From positions 1,466,501 to 1,530,500 of the forward strand of contig NC_013170.1 in assembly GCF_000023845.1 (NCBI RefSeq): a DNA stretch of 64,000 nt, given 5' to 3'. Positions 42,826 through 52,507 of this stretch are shown piece by piece. A program made the position numbers and the translations under genes. The DNA is from Cryptobacterium curtum DSM 15641 (lineage in GTDB: Bacteria > Actinomycetota > Coriobacteriia > Coriobacteriales > Eggerthellaceae). Below the pieces are notes generated by a model that did not search any database, was not told the DNA's origin, and saw nothing but the letters and a program-made list of their open reading frames with translations. Position 1 is the first letter of the stretch, and the number at the start of each line of letters is the position of its first letter.

Positions 42826-44256
42826 TTAGTTGCCGTAGCCGTACTTTTCAGCCTCGGGCAGGCCGTAATCCTGCGTCTGAGGCAGCGATTCGGGGAAGTC
42901 CAGGGTCTTCGCCTTGTCGTTTGCAGGATCGTACTCGCTCACAAAGCCTTCAGCAGAAGATTCCATACCGAGCAGCTGATCGCCTTCATCGAGAAGCTTT
43001 TCGGCTTGGTCAAGTACGTGCATAAAGCGATCGCGATTATGTGCGCCCTTACTGTTCTCGGCAAAAGCAGAGTTCCAGTAGTAAGCGGCAGCACGCTGGA
43101 TGTACTGTAAACGTTCTAGGTCGGAATCGGCTACGGTGCCAGCTGCTAGAGCCTTCTCAAAGTTCTGAACATAGCAGGCGGTACGCTGGCCAACCTGATG
43201 GGTGCGTCCCCAAACTTCTTCCTGCGTCTGCTTTACTTCAGCCTTGAGATCTTTGTGGCAGTTGCTGCAATCGTTCTTGATGAGTTCATCATTGTCGAGC
43301 GGGCTACCCCAATAATGGCTTGTATAGGCGTTGCCGTCGGCATCGGTTTCTACCTTCATGTGGCAGTCGGCGCAGTCATAGCCAAGCTTAGTCATATGGT
43401 TGCCTTCGCCGCCATAGTTGTACTCATACTCTGAGTGACGAACAGCAAGCATCTTTGCCCCGGTGGACTCATAGGTCCAGTCGACAAAGTTGTGGTTGTC
43501 ATACCATTCGATCGCGTTGTCAGGTGTCATCTCGCTGATGCTATCATAGGGGCTTGTCGGCTCGCCCGTTACAGCATCCATTGAATAGTCGCAATGGCAC
43601 TGACCGCATACCTCGCCAGACACCGAACGCTTATCGGCATCAGGGCCCATTGCGCGAATCCAATCGGCGCGCAGTGGTTTAAGCTGGGTAGGATCATCGT
43701 TTACGTGGCAGTTCGCACAGCTAATACCTTCAGCATCAGCTAAGCTGCTGCCACCTTCTTTATACGTCTCAGCAGTAGCAAACATGTTGCGCTGCCATGC
43801 CTCGTTACCCATTTCTGCAGCTTCAAAATGCAGATTGGGTGTCTTGCAAGCCAAGCACTGAGCTTTCGTCTTATCACTGACACGACCATTATTCATAACG
43901 GTATACATGGCATAGGTATGACCACCAGGCTCCATAAAGAACTTGGCATAGCCATAGCCCTTGCCCAGCGTAACCATTTCAGGATACAGCTCGTCTTTAC
44001 TTGCTTTGCCCTCGGGCCACGTATTCTCGTCGTTCGACAAGAACGTACTGTACTGATTCGGATACTGATCAGCCCAAGAATGAGCTTCAATCACACCGAA
44101 TGAATTAGCTTCAGGCACATAGCTTGGTGCTTCAGCCTTCGGTGTGGGAATACCCGGATTCTGCTTGGGCGCGCAGGCGTATAACGCCAGAGCTGCAATG
44201 GCGATGGCGGCAACACAAAGCCACACCAAAGCACGTTTCGGTATTCTGCGAGTCAT
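42826..44256 (-). CDS. nrfA: Ammonia-forming cytochrome c nitrite reductase (lipoprotein)
   Basis: A 476-residue pentaheme NrfA that reduces nitrite to ammonium outside the membrane. The catalytic heme site is CLACK (134-138), with the lysine ligand typical of NrfA; CANCH (180-184), CGQCH (217-221), CADCH (295-299) and CSNCH (330-334) bind the other hemes. The signal ends in LALYAC|APK, so Cys28 is probably lipidated, which would tether the enzyme to the single membrane next to NrfH. GAGGAGGGAG precedes ATG 44256. Regulation may involve the repeats at 44330-44513. Confidence 0.96.
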   Translation of the reverse strand: MTRRIPKRALVWLCVAAIAIAALALYACAPKQNPGIPTPKAEAPSYVPEANSFGVIEAHSWADQYPNQYSTFLSNDENTWPEGKASKDELYPEMVTLGKGYGYAKFFMEPGGHTYAMYTVMNNGRVSDKTKAQCLACKTPNLHFEAAEMGNEAWQRNMFATAETYKEGGSSLADAEGISCANCHVNDDPTQLKPLRADWIRAMGPDADKRSVSGEVCGQCHCDYSMDAVTGEPTSPYDSISEMTPDNAIEWYDNHNFVDWTYESTGAKMLAVRHSEYEYNYGGEGNHMTKLGYDCADCHMKVETDADGNAYTSHYWGSPLDNDELIKNDCSNCHKDLKAEVKQTQEEVWGRTHQVGQRTACYVQNFEKALAAGTVADSDLERLQYIQRAAAYYWNSAFAENSKGAHNRDRFMHVLDQAEKLLDEGDQLLGMESSAEGFVSEYDPANDKAKTLDFPESLPQTQDYGLPEAEKYGYGN

Positions 44257-44329
44257 AATGACTCCCTCCTCACACGTCATAAATCCCTAGCATCTTTGTA
44301 CAGGAAATGGACACAAAGGGTAAGAGGGT

Positions 44330-44366
44330 TTTCCCCTATTTGAAATAAATAAGCTATCAGGGGAAA
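44330..44366. promoter_or_regulatory. Inverted repeat in the nrfA leader
   Basis: TTTCCCCT and AGGGGAAA, 8 bp with a 21-base AT-rich interior, 75-110 bp upstream of nrfA. It could be a regulator site or an mRNA hairpin. No -35/-10 pair was confidently placed around it. Confidence 0.4.
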
Positions 44367-44446
44367 TATTTTTCTGTGTGCTTTTGCCTTAGTAAACTGG
44401 TCTTTTATTAAATATGTTGGAATTATGAATCAAATATGAACCAATA

Positions 44447-44478
44447 CTATTTGCTACATCGCTTGATGTAGCAAATAG
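44447..44478. promoter_or_regulatory. Perfect 14-bp palindrome between nrfA and a flavin reductase gene
   Basis: CTATTTGCTACATC and GATGTAGCAAATAG flank GCTT. It lies 190 bp from nrfA and 377 bp from the divergent reductase gene. No T tract follows it on either strand, so an operator is more likely than a terminator. Confidence 0.6.
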
Positions 44479-44483
44479 ATATA

Positions 44484-44513
44484 ACCGTTCACGGGTAAAA
44501 ACTGACCGTTCAC
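44484..44513. repeat. Direct repeat ACCGTTCAC with 21-bp period
   Basis: ACCGTTCAC occurs at 44484-44492 and 44505-44513. The 21-bp period is two helical turns, as for tandem activator sites on one DNA face. It lies 5 bp from the palindrome at 44447-44478. The binding protein is unknown; LuxR-type regulators are encoded nearby. Confidence 0.5.
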
Positions 44514-44854
44514 AGCAGTATAACCTGCTTATTGCAGATATATCTCTTTGCTCTTGAATCTTTACTCTCCTATTTACACTTTCATCCCTTCCCTTAGATC
44601 TCTCTATCTTTTGATGTCTATCACCCAGCACTGACGTATCTTTACGCAGCAAAACAAAGGAATGAAGAAGAAAAGTACCTTTTGGTCAGCACTCAGTACA
44701 CTTTCATGCTCGCCTCTTGAACAGGTATTGCATACAGTAAAAGCAAACCGGAAGACGGTAGGCGCTGGGGAGAGCGTCTTCGTTTTGAGCTCAATGCCAT
44801 CCGGAAAAATCGATCGCCCGTCACACGCGGGCAAAGCGACTATAGGAGGGAATC

Positions 44855-46705
44855 ATGGAACATGATGAAGTACAGCGACATCTGAGTCGAAGAACCTTCG
44901 TCAAAGGAGCTGTTAGCTTAGGAGCCTTAAGTGGCCTCGCTGGCATGGGGCTTACTGCTTGTGCTTCGCCATCATCTAACAAAGCGGGCGGCGCTTGGAA
45001 AGCCGGCAACTACAGTGCCAATGTGACCGGGCATAATGCCCCATTCACCGTTAATGTAACGTTCTCTGATAACGCCATTACAGCTATCGATACCGCAGGC
45101 AATCAGGAATCGCTTGGCGTGGGAGCTTCAGCAATTGACGAACTAACCGGACAGATGATGGAATATCAGACAACGAATGTCGATGCGGTTACGGGTGCAA
45201 CCTTATCAAGTATGAGCTTCCAGCAGGGTGTTGAGGACTGCGCAAAACAAGCAGGTGCCGCTTCTGATCTTGCCCGCGCAGAACGGCCTGAAGAAAAGGT
45301 TGACGACACCTATGCGGCAGATGTCTGCGTAATCGGTGGTGGTGGCGCTGGTTTAACAGCAGCGATATCAGCAGCCCAGGCAGGGGCAACCGTTGTCGTT
45401 TTGGAAAAATGCGGCATTACCGGCGGATCAACCAACGTATCGGAAGGCGCGCTCAATGCCGTTGACCCCGAGCGTCAAGAAAAGCAGGGCATTGAAGACT
45501 CTATTCAAAAATTCTACGACACAACTTATGAAGGTGGTCACGAGCAGGGAACGCCCGAGCTTATTGCTTACCTCACGGAAAATGCGCTCGATTCGGTGCA
45601 TTGGCTTGAATCACTGGGGGTTGAATTCAAGGAGAAGGTAGGCTCCGCCACCGGGTCGCTCGGCGAACGCAGCCATTACCCAGCAACACCTTCGGGCAAC
45701 ACCTATATTCGCTCATTCCAGAAATACTTGGCCGATCATCCTGACCAGATCACGCTCCTGCACGAAATGCAGGCAAAGCAGATTTTGATGGAGGATGGCG
45801 CGGTTATTGGTGTGACAGCACTCCATCGCGGCCAGAAAAGCATCACGGTGAATGCACGGACGGTTATTGTTGCAACCGGCGGCTTTGGCGCTAATGTCGA
45901 ATATCGCCAACAGGTAAACACTGGCGTCTGGTCCGATGTGGTGCTCGACAGCACTATCGGATGCACCAACATCAAACCCTGCGCCCAGGGCGAAGGACTC
46001 AAACTGGCAGAAGATGCTGGCGCTCAGCTTGTGGGGCTCCCTGATATTCAGCTGCACCCCTGCGGCACGCCAGGGACAGGCCTTATGCAAGATATTCGCA
46101 CTTCAGGCCGTAACCGCATTTTTGTTAACACCAGCGGAGCACGTTTTGTCAACGAAGGGGCCGAACGCGACACTCTTTGCAAAGCTATTTTTGCTCAGCC
46201 CGATTCAACGTATTGGATTGTTGTAAATAAGGTTCGGTACCCCTCTGAAACTGAGCCCGATGCAAACGGTGCGACGATTGAGAATATGTTGGCTCTGGGG
46301 CATATCGTAAAAGGCGAAACGGTAGAGGACTTGGCAAGTCAGACCAAAATGGACGCTGCAACACTGCAGGCTTCAATTGACGGCTACAACGCCGTAGTTG
46401 CTGGGCAGACGGAAGACGAATTTGGGTTTAAAGCGAACAATACGGCTGATCAGCAGCTGACTGAAGGCCCTTGGTACGCCTGCCGTAAGGTACCCACCGT
46501 GCATCACACCATGGGCGGCATCCGCATTGATACCGACGCTCACGCGCTCGATGAATACGGATTGCCCGTCAAAGGGCTCTACGCTTGTGGTGAATGCACA
46601 GGAGGCATTCATGGAAGTAACCGTCTTGGCGGAAATGCGATTGCAGACTGCGTTACCTTTGGGCGCAGTGCTGGCACCCACGCTGCTGCCGAATCCCAGG
46701 CGTAA
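44855..46705 (+). CDS. Tat-exported flavoprotein reductase with FMN-binding domain (fumarate reductase family)
   Basis: A 616-residue exported flavoenzyme. The twin-arginine signal SRRTFVKGAVSLGALSGLAG ends in a lipobox near LTAC. An FMN-binding domain (about 48-130) has the covalent-flavin motif DAVTGATLSS (110-119). An FAD_binding_2 domain follows, with GGGGAG (160-165) and 'VIVATGGFG'; the catalytic region has 'QLHPCGTPG', 'SGARFVNEG', 'HHTMGGIRID' and 'HGSNRLGGNA', as in flavocytochrome c-type fumarate reductases. Electrons would enter through FMN. Related enzymes reduce urocanate, acrylates and other enoates, so the substrate is open. AGGAGGG precedes the ATG. ApbE, which attaches FMN, is not in the window. 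Confidence 0.92.
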   Translation: MEHDEVQRHLSRRTFVKGAVSLGALSGLAGMGLTACASPSSNKAGGAWKAGNYSANVTGHNAPFTVNVTFSDNAITAIDTAGNQESLGVGASAIDELTGQMMEYQTTNVDAVTGATLSSMSFQQGVEDCAKQAGAASDLARAERPEEKVDDTYAADVCVIGGGGAGLTAAISAAQAGATVVVLEKCGITGGSTNVSEGALNAVDPERQEKQGIEDSIQKFYDTTYEGGHEQGTPELIAYLTENALDSVHWLESLGVEFKEKVGSATGSLGERSHYPATPSGNTYIRSFQKYLADHPDQITLLHEMQAKQILMEDGAVIGVTALHRGQKSITVNARTVIVATGGFGANVEYRQQVNTGVWSDVVLDSTIGCTNIKPCAQGEGLKLAEDAGAQLVGLPDIQLHPCGTPGTGLMQDIRTSGRNRIFVNTSGARFVNEGAERDTLCKAIFAQPDSTYWIVVNKVRYPSETEPDANGATIENMLALGHIVKGETVEDLASQTKMDAATLQASIDGYNAVVAGQTEDEFGFKANNTADQQLTEGPWYACRKVPTVHHTMGGIRIDTDAHALDEYGLPVKGLYACGECTGGIHGSNRLGGNAIADCVTFGRSAGTHAAAESQA

Positions 46706-46744
46706 ATAAGGTTTACAGAAGTAGCCAAAAACCTCAGACGAATC

Positions 46745-46783
46745 AAAACCGCGCACCCATCAATTCACTGGGCGCGCGGTTTT
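46745..46783. terminator. Terminator between convergent reductase and LuxR genes
   Basis: AAAACCGCGC pairs with GCGCGGTTTT (10 bp). Both strands read into T-rich ends through the AAAA/TTTT arms, so it can serve both genes. Confidence 0.85.
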
Positions 46784-46808
46784 CGAAGTTTAAAGGACAA
46801 AGCTCAGA

Positions 46809-48395
46809 CTATAATCGATCGAGCAGTTCCTGCTTGGTATGCACGCCAACCTTTCGATACACGATACGCGTGTAATTCCGAATTGTATTTGGCGAGTACT
46901 TCAACTCATCAGCAATAACTCGACGGCTCCTGCCTTGAGCAATCAACGACACGATAGCCTGCTCCACTTCGGTTAAACCATACCGCTCGGAAAACACGGT
47001 TAACCGATCTGTCATCCGGGTTTCGGGTTGTGATACGTGCTGTTTTTGCTGATCGGCTTGCTGTACTTGCTGTGTCAATGGCGTGCTTATCGCTAATCGC
47101 GCCAGCTCAAAACCAAGTGGATGACCATCCATAAAATAGGCGCGCAACACCAACGTTGATTCAACAACCAAAATCAGTGCCATCGCTATCAAAAGCCACA
47201 GGTTCTCGCCCACAAACGGCCCCACCGCATGAACAATCAACCGTCCTGCTGACATACAAAGAAGTGAACCGCCATACACCACTGCATACACCCCTGCTGC
47301 CGTCAGTCGTGTATGCCGCGCGATCATACAAATAAAGAAAATCATAGGGAAATAAAAGCACGTGACAGCGGTCGTCAAAAGAAACGTACTCAGCTCTTCC
47401 GCCCCTGCGAGATGGCTCATTAACAGGCAGATACTCGCCATCATAAACACGTTCTGAAACAGCCAGTATCGCTGAAAGTCAAACGCACGGCCACGTACGA
47501 GCACAAAGCCAACCACAACGGCTATCAAACCAATAACGAGCACCTGATGAATCGAGCGCATCATCTGGGATAACTCACGGAGACTTCCGTCCGGATAGCC
47601 AAGCCCCATGCCCAGCAAGAACGCATACAGAAAGAAGGCCACTACAGCCTGAATCATTCCCGTGCGAAGGGGCTTTCGCTCATACAAGCTGTCGGGCGTC
47701 TCGTTTACGCCAGCACCAAACAACAACCCGCTGCCGCTCTTTAAGAAAGATGGAGATTGGCGACGGTCGATTTCTTCCATGGACTGCCAGTAGGCAAATA
47801 CCGACAAGGCAGGAATAAACAGGTTGACCATGCCTGCTACCACATCATCGAGATACCCCATCACCAGTGAAAGAGCGCACGACAACGCCAAGCCGCCTGC
47901 CAAACAGAAGAACACTTCACCTGGTCGCAAACGTTCAAGGAAAAATATCCAGATAATTTCGCCGCCGACAAGCCCCACACCGCCGATGATAATGCGCAGC
48001 ATCTCAAATTGAATACCGCCAAAAAATATCTCGAGCAAATAGAGCACACTCGACGCACTCATCAGGACAAAGCCCGACCACACAAATACGCTGCGCGATA
48101 TATGCCGAAACCGCGTTCGTGCCATGAGAAATACCAAGATCGCAATAACGGCAACCCTGACGATATTGGCCCCGACTGTTACCAGGCCAACGTCAGCAGA
48201 AAAGTGGAGATTGTAGAAGTTGAACTGATACCACAGGCGATACAGTCCGATACCGAAAAAGGCGAGAGCGAAATATGAAAGAAACGCTGCTTTAAATGCA
48301 GGTAAAGAGCCAGTATGTAAATACCGATCAATACGCATGCTCGAATCGTTCGAACCGTGGTCGTTACTTTGAAGCTCCCTTCCCATGCAAGGCAT
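46809..48395 (-). CDS. Membrane LuxR-family regulator
   Basis: About 528 residues, with roughly twelve hydrophobic segments and a C-terminal LuxR HTH, 'YGLTEVEQAIVSLIAQGRSRRVIADELKYSPNTIRNYTRIVYRKVGVHTKQEL'. It lies between two flavin reductase genes and converges on the first, so it is a likely regulator of one of them. The start is uncertain: ATG 48395 is used here; ATG 48338 (MRIDRYLHTG) just before the first span is also possible, and neither has a clear ribosome site. Confidence 0.88.
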   Translation of the reverse strand: MPCMGRELQSNDHGSNDSSMRIDRYLHTGSLPAFKAAFLSYFALAFFGIGLYRLWYQFNFYNLHFSADVGLVTVGANIVRVAVIAILVFLMARTRFRHISRSVFVWSGFVLMSASSVLYLLEIFFGGIQFEMLRIIIGGVGLVGGEIIWIFFLERLRPGEVFFCLAGGLALSCALSLVMGYLDDVVAGMVNLFIPALSVFAYWQSMEEIDRRQSPSFLKSGSGLLFGAGVNETPDSLYERKPLRTGMIQAVVAFFLYAFLLGMGLGYPDGSLRELSQMMRSIHQVLVIGLIAVVVGFVLVRGRAFDFQRYWLFQNVFMMASICLLMSHLAGAEELSTFLLTTAVTCFYFPMIFFICMIARHTRLTAAGVYAVVYGGSLLCMSAGRLIVHAVGPFVGENLWLLIAMALILVVESTLVLRAYFMDGHPLGFELARLAISTPLTQQVQQADQQKQHVSQPETRMTDRLTVFSERYGLTEVEQAIVSLIAQGRSRRVIADELKYSPNTIRNYTRIVYRKVGVHTKQELLDRL

Positions 48396-48554
48396 TCTAG
48401 CAAAACGCGCACGAGTGGTCTGCCTGATCCTTCTTGATGAGTGCCTTTGAACATGCGACAAACTGACATAACAAACCAGCACTCGTTATCGAACACACCT
48501 TTGTTCTTTACCTCGCCTTTTATCCATTGACTTATTACTTTATTTACCTACCTT

Positions 48555-48591
48555 AAAAAATCAGGCCCTCTGCTACTCGCAAAAGGCCTGA
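48555..48591 (-). terminator. Terminator of the second flavin reductase gene
   Basis: On the reverse strand TCAGGCC pairs with GGCCTGA across a 17-base loop and TTTTTT follows, 22 bp after the stop codon. Confidence 0.85.
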
Positions 48592-48613
48592 CAACAAGGA
48601 CGGATAGGAGAAG

Positions 48614-50416
48614 TTATTTCTTCAGATAACCGCCAACCGAACGACCGCATTCCCGACCGAGCGTAATGGCCATTCCTAAGCTGCAGCCAGGAATAGGCGT
48701 AATGTACTCATAACCAAAACGACGGCCGCAGTCGTTGCCCGACACATACAGACCGGGAATGGGCTCGAGGTTCTTATCAAGCGCGTTCTGATCGCCATCG
48801 GTAAGGATGCCACCACAGGTAACCATGGTCTCGCCAAATTTGGGCTCATAACTGCACGCATAGTACGGCGGCGTATTAACCGGGAACAATACTTTCGCAT
48901 CGCGGCCATATTGATCATCTGCCCCGACAGCACAGCATTCGTTGTAATGATTAATCTGCTCGACAAAATCAGTGACAGCCGAACCCGTAAAGCCCATCTG
49001 ACTGGCCAGGCCCTCTAGTGTGTCATCGGCAATGTAATCGATAGTTGTAACCGGACCGTGACCCGCTTCTTTCTTATCGTCGGCGCTTTCCGTATATGTG
49101 CCCTTGAACTTGGCGTATGCCTTATCCAGGCTATCCTGCAATTCCTTGATGTTTGCCTCGTTTGCCGTAAATCCAGCATGTTGCGGCAAGGTGTATCCGC
49201 GATACGTGGGAAAGTTTGAATCGAGAACGGCATACTTCGCTTTGCGGGAATGGAACACGGTGGTAAGGCCGCGCTGCTCACTCGTGGGATAGTACTCGTT
49301 ACAGAAACGCTTACCATTTTCGTCAACCCAGACCGCCTGCGGCAGGCAGTTCATTTTGCCCGGCACCGACAGCCCGCGAAAATTCATACCAGCGATCGGC
49401 GTGGTTTCCAAATGAGCGCCTGCCCAATAGGCCATACGCACACCTGCGCCGTCGTTGGTTGACATGCTGCTCAGCTGTTCATCTCCCACCAGCATGCCTT
49501 CCATATCGAATATTAAATCCTTCAGCATGTCAGGATTGCCACCGAAACCGCCTGTTGCAAGCACCACCGCGCGCGCTTCGTACTTCACATACCCGTCTTG
49601 CGCCTTAGTAACCAACCCCTTTACCGTGCCATTATCCATAACAACATAGAAGCCTTCTTCTTGCCATTTAACTTCGCCACCAGCATCAACACCAGCTTGA
49701 CGGTTGTAGCCGATGAGCTTCGTCTGATTGCAATCGCCGTAGAAACTGCAAACGCTCGGCCAGAATTTAATACCCGACAATTCGTCCATCTGATTTTCGG
49801 TCTGTGGGAAGAATGCCGTGGTCATCGTAGCAAAGTCTTCCGCTGTGCAGCGATCAAGATACCAGTTTGAATTCGCCTCTGAGTTCTGCGCGAACTTCAT
49901 AACCAGATCTTGGTTGGCAGAATTGCCTGTAATCTTCATCCAGTTCTGGAAAAACTCGACCGGATCGATGTGCGGCACACCACGTTGCTGCAAGATGTCT
50001 GCATTAAGCGATGCAAACTCGTTGCCAACCGCCGCAAACGAACCCTCTGCTTGCTTTTCGATAAGAACGGTCTTGTACCCTTCTTCGCAAAGCTCGCGAA
50101 ATGCTGTTACGCCCGCAAACCCACAGCCCACCACAACAGCATCGCACTGAACGGTACGCACGATATCTGAAGAAGAAACCTCTGACGGAGCTGTCTTCCA
50201 CGTTGAAGCATCAGATTTGTTCGATGAGGTTGCACTGCTTTCACTTTTCGCCTTCGGCTGTGCACACGCAGCCAAGGCGCCCGCTGCTGCGACACCCATG
50301 GCACTGAGTGCCCCGCCCTTTATAAAGTTTCTACGCGAAAATGCATGCCCTTGTCCAGATGAATGCCGTTGGTTGCTGGTGTGTTCCTGTCCGATTGAGT
50401 GTTCTTGCTTGCTCAT
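48614..50416 (-). CDS. Tat-exported FAD flavoprotein reductase (fumarate reductase family, no FMN domain)
   Basis: A 600-residue exported flavoenzyme. A basic, Ser/Gln/His-rich N-terminal stretch precedes the signal SRRNFIKGGALSAMGVAAAG and a lipobox at LAAC. The FAD_binding_2 domain begins at 'CDAVVVGCGFAGVTAF', with 'AVVLATGGFGGNPDML' and a C-terminal 'GLYVSGNDCGRRFG'. There is no FMN-binding domain or heme motif, so a separate electron donor is needed. Active-site residues match the first reductase only partly, so the substrate probably differs. AAAGGGGGG precedes ATG 50416. A membrane LuxR gene is divergently transcribed. Confidence 0.9.
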   Translation of the reverse strand: MSKQEHSIGQEHTSNQRHSSGQGHAFSRRNFIKGGALSAMGVAAAGALAACAQPKAKSESSATSSNKSDASTWKTAPSEVSSSDIVRTVQCDAVVVGCGFAGVTAFRELCEEGYKTVLIEKQAEGSFAAVGNEFASLNADILQQRGVPHIDPVEFFQNWMKITGNSANQDLVMKFAQNSEANSNWYLDRCTAEDFATMTTAFFPQTENQMDELSGIKFWPSVCSFYGDCNQTKLIGYNRQAGVDAGGEVKWQEEGFYVVMDNGTVKGLVTKAQDGYVKYEARAVVLATGGFGGNPDMLKDLIFDMEGMLVGDEQLSSMSTNDGAGVRMAYWAGAHLETTPIAGMNFRGLSVPGKMNCLPQAVWVDENGKRFCNEYYPTSEQRGLTTVFHSRKAKYAVLDSNFPTYRGYTLPQHAGFTANEANIKELQDSLDKAYAKFKGTYTESADDKKEAGHGPVTTIDYIADDTLEGLASQMGFTGSAVTDFVEQINHYNECCAVGADDQYGRDAKVLFPVNTPPYYACSYEPKFGETMVTCGGILTDGDQNALDKNLEPIPGLYVSGNDCGRRFGYEYITPIPGCSLGMAITLGRECGRSVGGYLKK

Positions 50417-50883
50417 CAGGTATGCCCCCCTTTGTATTGGCGTCGATCTGACTTCTTTCGAATCGCATGCGGGGTTGTGCGGGAAATAGGAACGTTTTAC
50501 CAATCGCTTTGCTGCCACATTGTGCCGCAGTAGTTTTCGGCTGCACTATCTGCTGCTGCACTACCCTCTTGCGCATATACTCAAGTATCACGACGCGCTT
50601 CAGATGGGGGCATCATATCGACTACAGGGCATCTCTTACATCGCGGAAGAACGGTATTCTTTTCCTGCCTCTGTTAGCAGCAAACGTCAAGATGGTCGCG
50701 TTTTTGAGGTATTTCTTACATACTGCCTGTTTAAGAGCAATAACGCCATCAATTAAAACGACACATCAACCCTTTAGTGTGTGATTACGGCATTGCGCAG
50801 TAATCATCTTTTTCATCGCGCAATAAATGCACCATTGATACAATTTGTTCCTACACATCAACACATGCTTTAAGAGAGCTCTT
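50417..50883. other. Divergent promoter region of reductase and LuxR genes
   Basis: Contains no recognised gene. It must carry promoters for the minus-strand reductase and the plus-strand LuxR regulator. The one strong feature is the inverted repeat at 50782-50806. Confidence 0.55.
50782..50806. promoter_or_regulatory. Inverted repeat upstream of the LuxR regulator
   Basis: TGATTAC-N11-GTAATCA, perfect 7-bp arms, about 80 bp before the LuxR start. A candidate operator, possibly for autoregulation. Confidence 0.45.
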
Positions 50884-52422
50884 ATGAATCGAATTCGCGC
50901 CTTCAATCCTGCCGTTTTGAGTGCCTTTTTGTGCTTTGCCTCGACGACCGTGATATTCAGCCCCAACGCGTCGATCTTCCGAGGATCCGGAGAGCCCGCA
51001 TTTATGGCTTGGTTTATTTTCCCGCTGTTCCTTGGCGCACTTGCCACGTCGTTGATATGGGGCACCGCTCAACGAACACACATCCATACTCCTCTGGAAT
51101 CTTCCAACACAGCTTTTTCTTTTGCTGTGGCGTCGGTCTATGCCATTTCAACGTGCTGCTTTATTATCCCGGCGTTATCGATAGCCACTCCACCAATTAT
51201 TCCTGCCATAGCAGGCTTTGCCAGTGGCTGTGCGCTCGTATTAATCTGTTCAAAGTGGGCCGAGATTCTTTCTGCACTGAACTTTCGGGAAGCCATCGCG
51301 TTTAGCGCTTGTGCTTGTATTGGGTCATCCCTTATTGGCATGGGTTTTTCTCTTCTGCCTTTGGCTTTACGTGTTGTCCTCTTCTGCATCGGTGTTTTAG
51401 TGAGTGGCTTCGCTCCGTTTTTTCTTTCGCATATGACTGCACAACAGGCAGGCGGTACAGTATCTCAATATTTAACCAGCTCGCATGACCCGCATAATTC
51501 TAAAGATCGAACTCGCACGACTGCACAGCAAGCAGACAACGAATCATACCGCACTCAAGCGGACAAGTCAGAGGAAGAGGGCAACTTTAAAACGAGCGAC
51601 CTTATCGCCACGATGAAGTTACCCGCAATTGCACTTATTATCTATGCCTTTATGATGAGCGTTATGAAATACCAACCGTTAGGCCTGGTTGATGGCGAAT
51701 ATATTGGCGGGGCACTTGCGGCGCTCTGTATTATTCCGCTGCTCTTTATTAAGGGAGATAAGCCGCTTTCGTCACTGTTATACCGCGTAATTGCCCCGAT
51801 TATTGGCGGCATTGTTATCGTGCTGGTAAGCCTTCCACCTTCCTCCGTTGTCCATAGTATTGCGCTCGTAGGTGTGTATGTGTTTCTTTCAGCCCTGGCT
51901 ATTCTGGCACTGGCTCAGATTATCGCCATTATGAATGCCGGCGAATTTCCTGCCGCATTTGTCACCTGCGCTGCCCTCGCATCAGGCAGCGTTGTGTCGC
52001 TTATCGGCCTTATTTGGACAAAATTATTTGGCGGATTATCGGACTATCAGCCAATTGTTTTTGTGCTTATCTCGCTTTACTGCGCGCTCATGCTTATTTC
52101 ATTTGGATGGGAAAGTTGGCAACGCATTACGCAAGAAGCGCGTCCCAACGACGCGGACAACAACCAGGCGTCGTCCGCGTCATTCAGTCGGGGGCTTCCC
52201 CGTATTCCGAAGAGCCTTTCAGATAAACTTACCAATCGTGAAAACGAAATTCTTGTCTTTTTGGGACGCGGTTATTCCATTTCCTATATCGCCGAAAAGC
52301 TTTTCATTAGCGAAAGTACGGTGCGCACTCACGTCAAACATATCTACGCCAAACTGGGTATACACTCGCGAGAAGATCTATTCGCGCTTATCGACCAGAG
52401 CGCAGAGGTAGAAACTATCTAA
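50884..52422 (+). CDS. Membrane LuxR-family regulator
   Basis: A 512-residue protein with many hydrophobic segments, a polar loop near residues 205-235, and a C-terminal LuxR HTH 'LTNRENEILVFLGRGYSISYIAEKLFISESTVRTHVKHIYAKLGIHSREDL'. The start is ATG 50884, preceded by GAGAG; an in-frame ATG at 50845 lacks a ribosome site. Divergent to the second flavin reductase gene, so probably its regulator, as seen for many reductase-LuxR pairs in Eggerthellaceae. Confidence 0.9.
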   Translation: MNRIRAFNPAVLSAFLCFASTTVIFSPNASIFRGSGEPAFMAWFIFPLFLGALATSLIWGTAQRTHIHTPLESSNTAFSFAVASVYAISTCCFIIPALSIATPPIIPAIAGFASGCALVLICSKWAEILSALNFREAIAFSACACIGSSLIGMGFSLLPLALRVVLFCIGVLVSGFAPFFLSHMTAQQAGGTVSQYLTSSHDPHNSKDRTRTTAQQADNESYRTQADKSEEEGNFKTSDLIATMKLPAIALIIYAFMMSVMKYQPLGLVDGEYIGGALAALCIIPLLFIKGDKPLSSLLYRVIAPIIGGIVIVLVSLPPSSVVHSIALVGVYVFLSALAILALAQIIAIMNAGEFPAAFVTCAALASGSVVSLIGLIWTKLFGGLSDYQPIVFVLISLYCALMLISFGWESWQRITQEARPNDADNNQASSASFSRGLPRIPKSLSDKLTNRENEILVFLGRGYSISYIAEKLFISESTVRTHVKHIYAKLGIHSREDLFALIDQSAEVETI

Positions 52423-52507
52423 AAACAATAAAGCTACGCCAACACCGTCCAAGGCCGCGAGCAAAGCAACCCCAGCAATACCGTCATCACTTGTCCGAGC
52501 AAGCATT

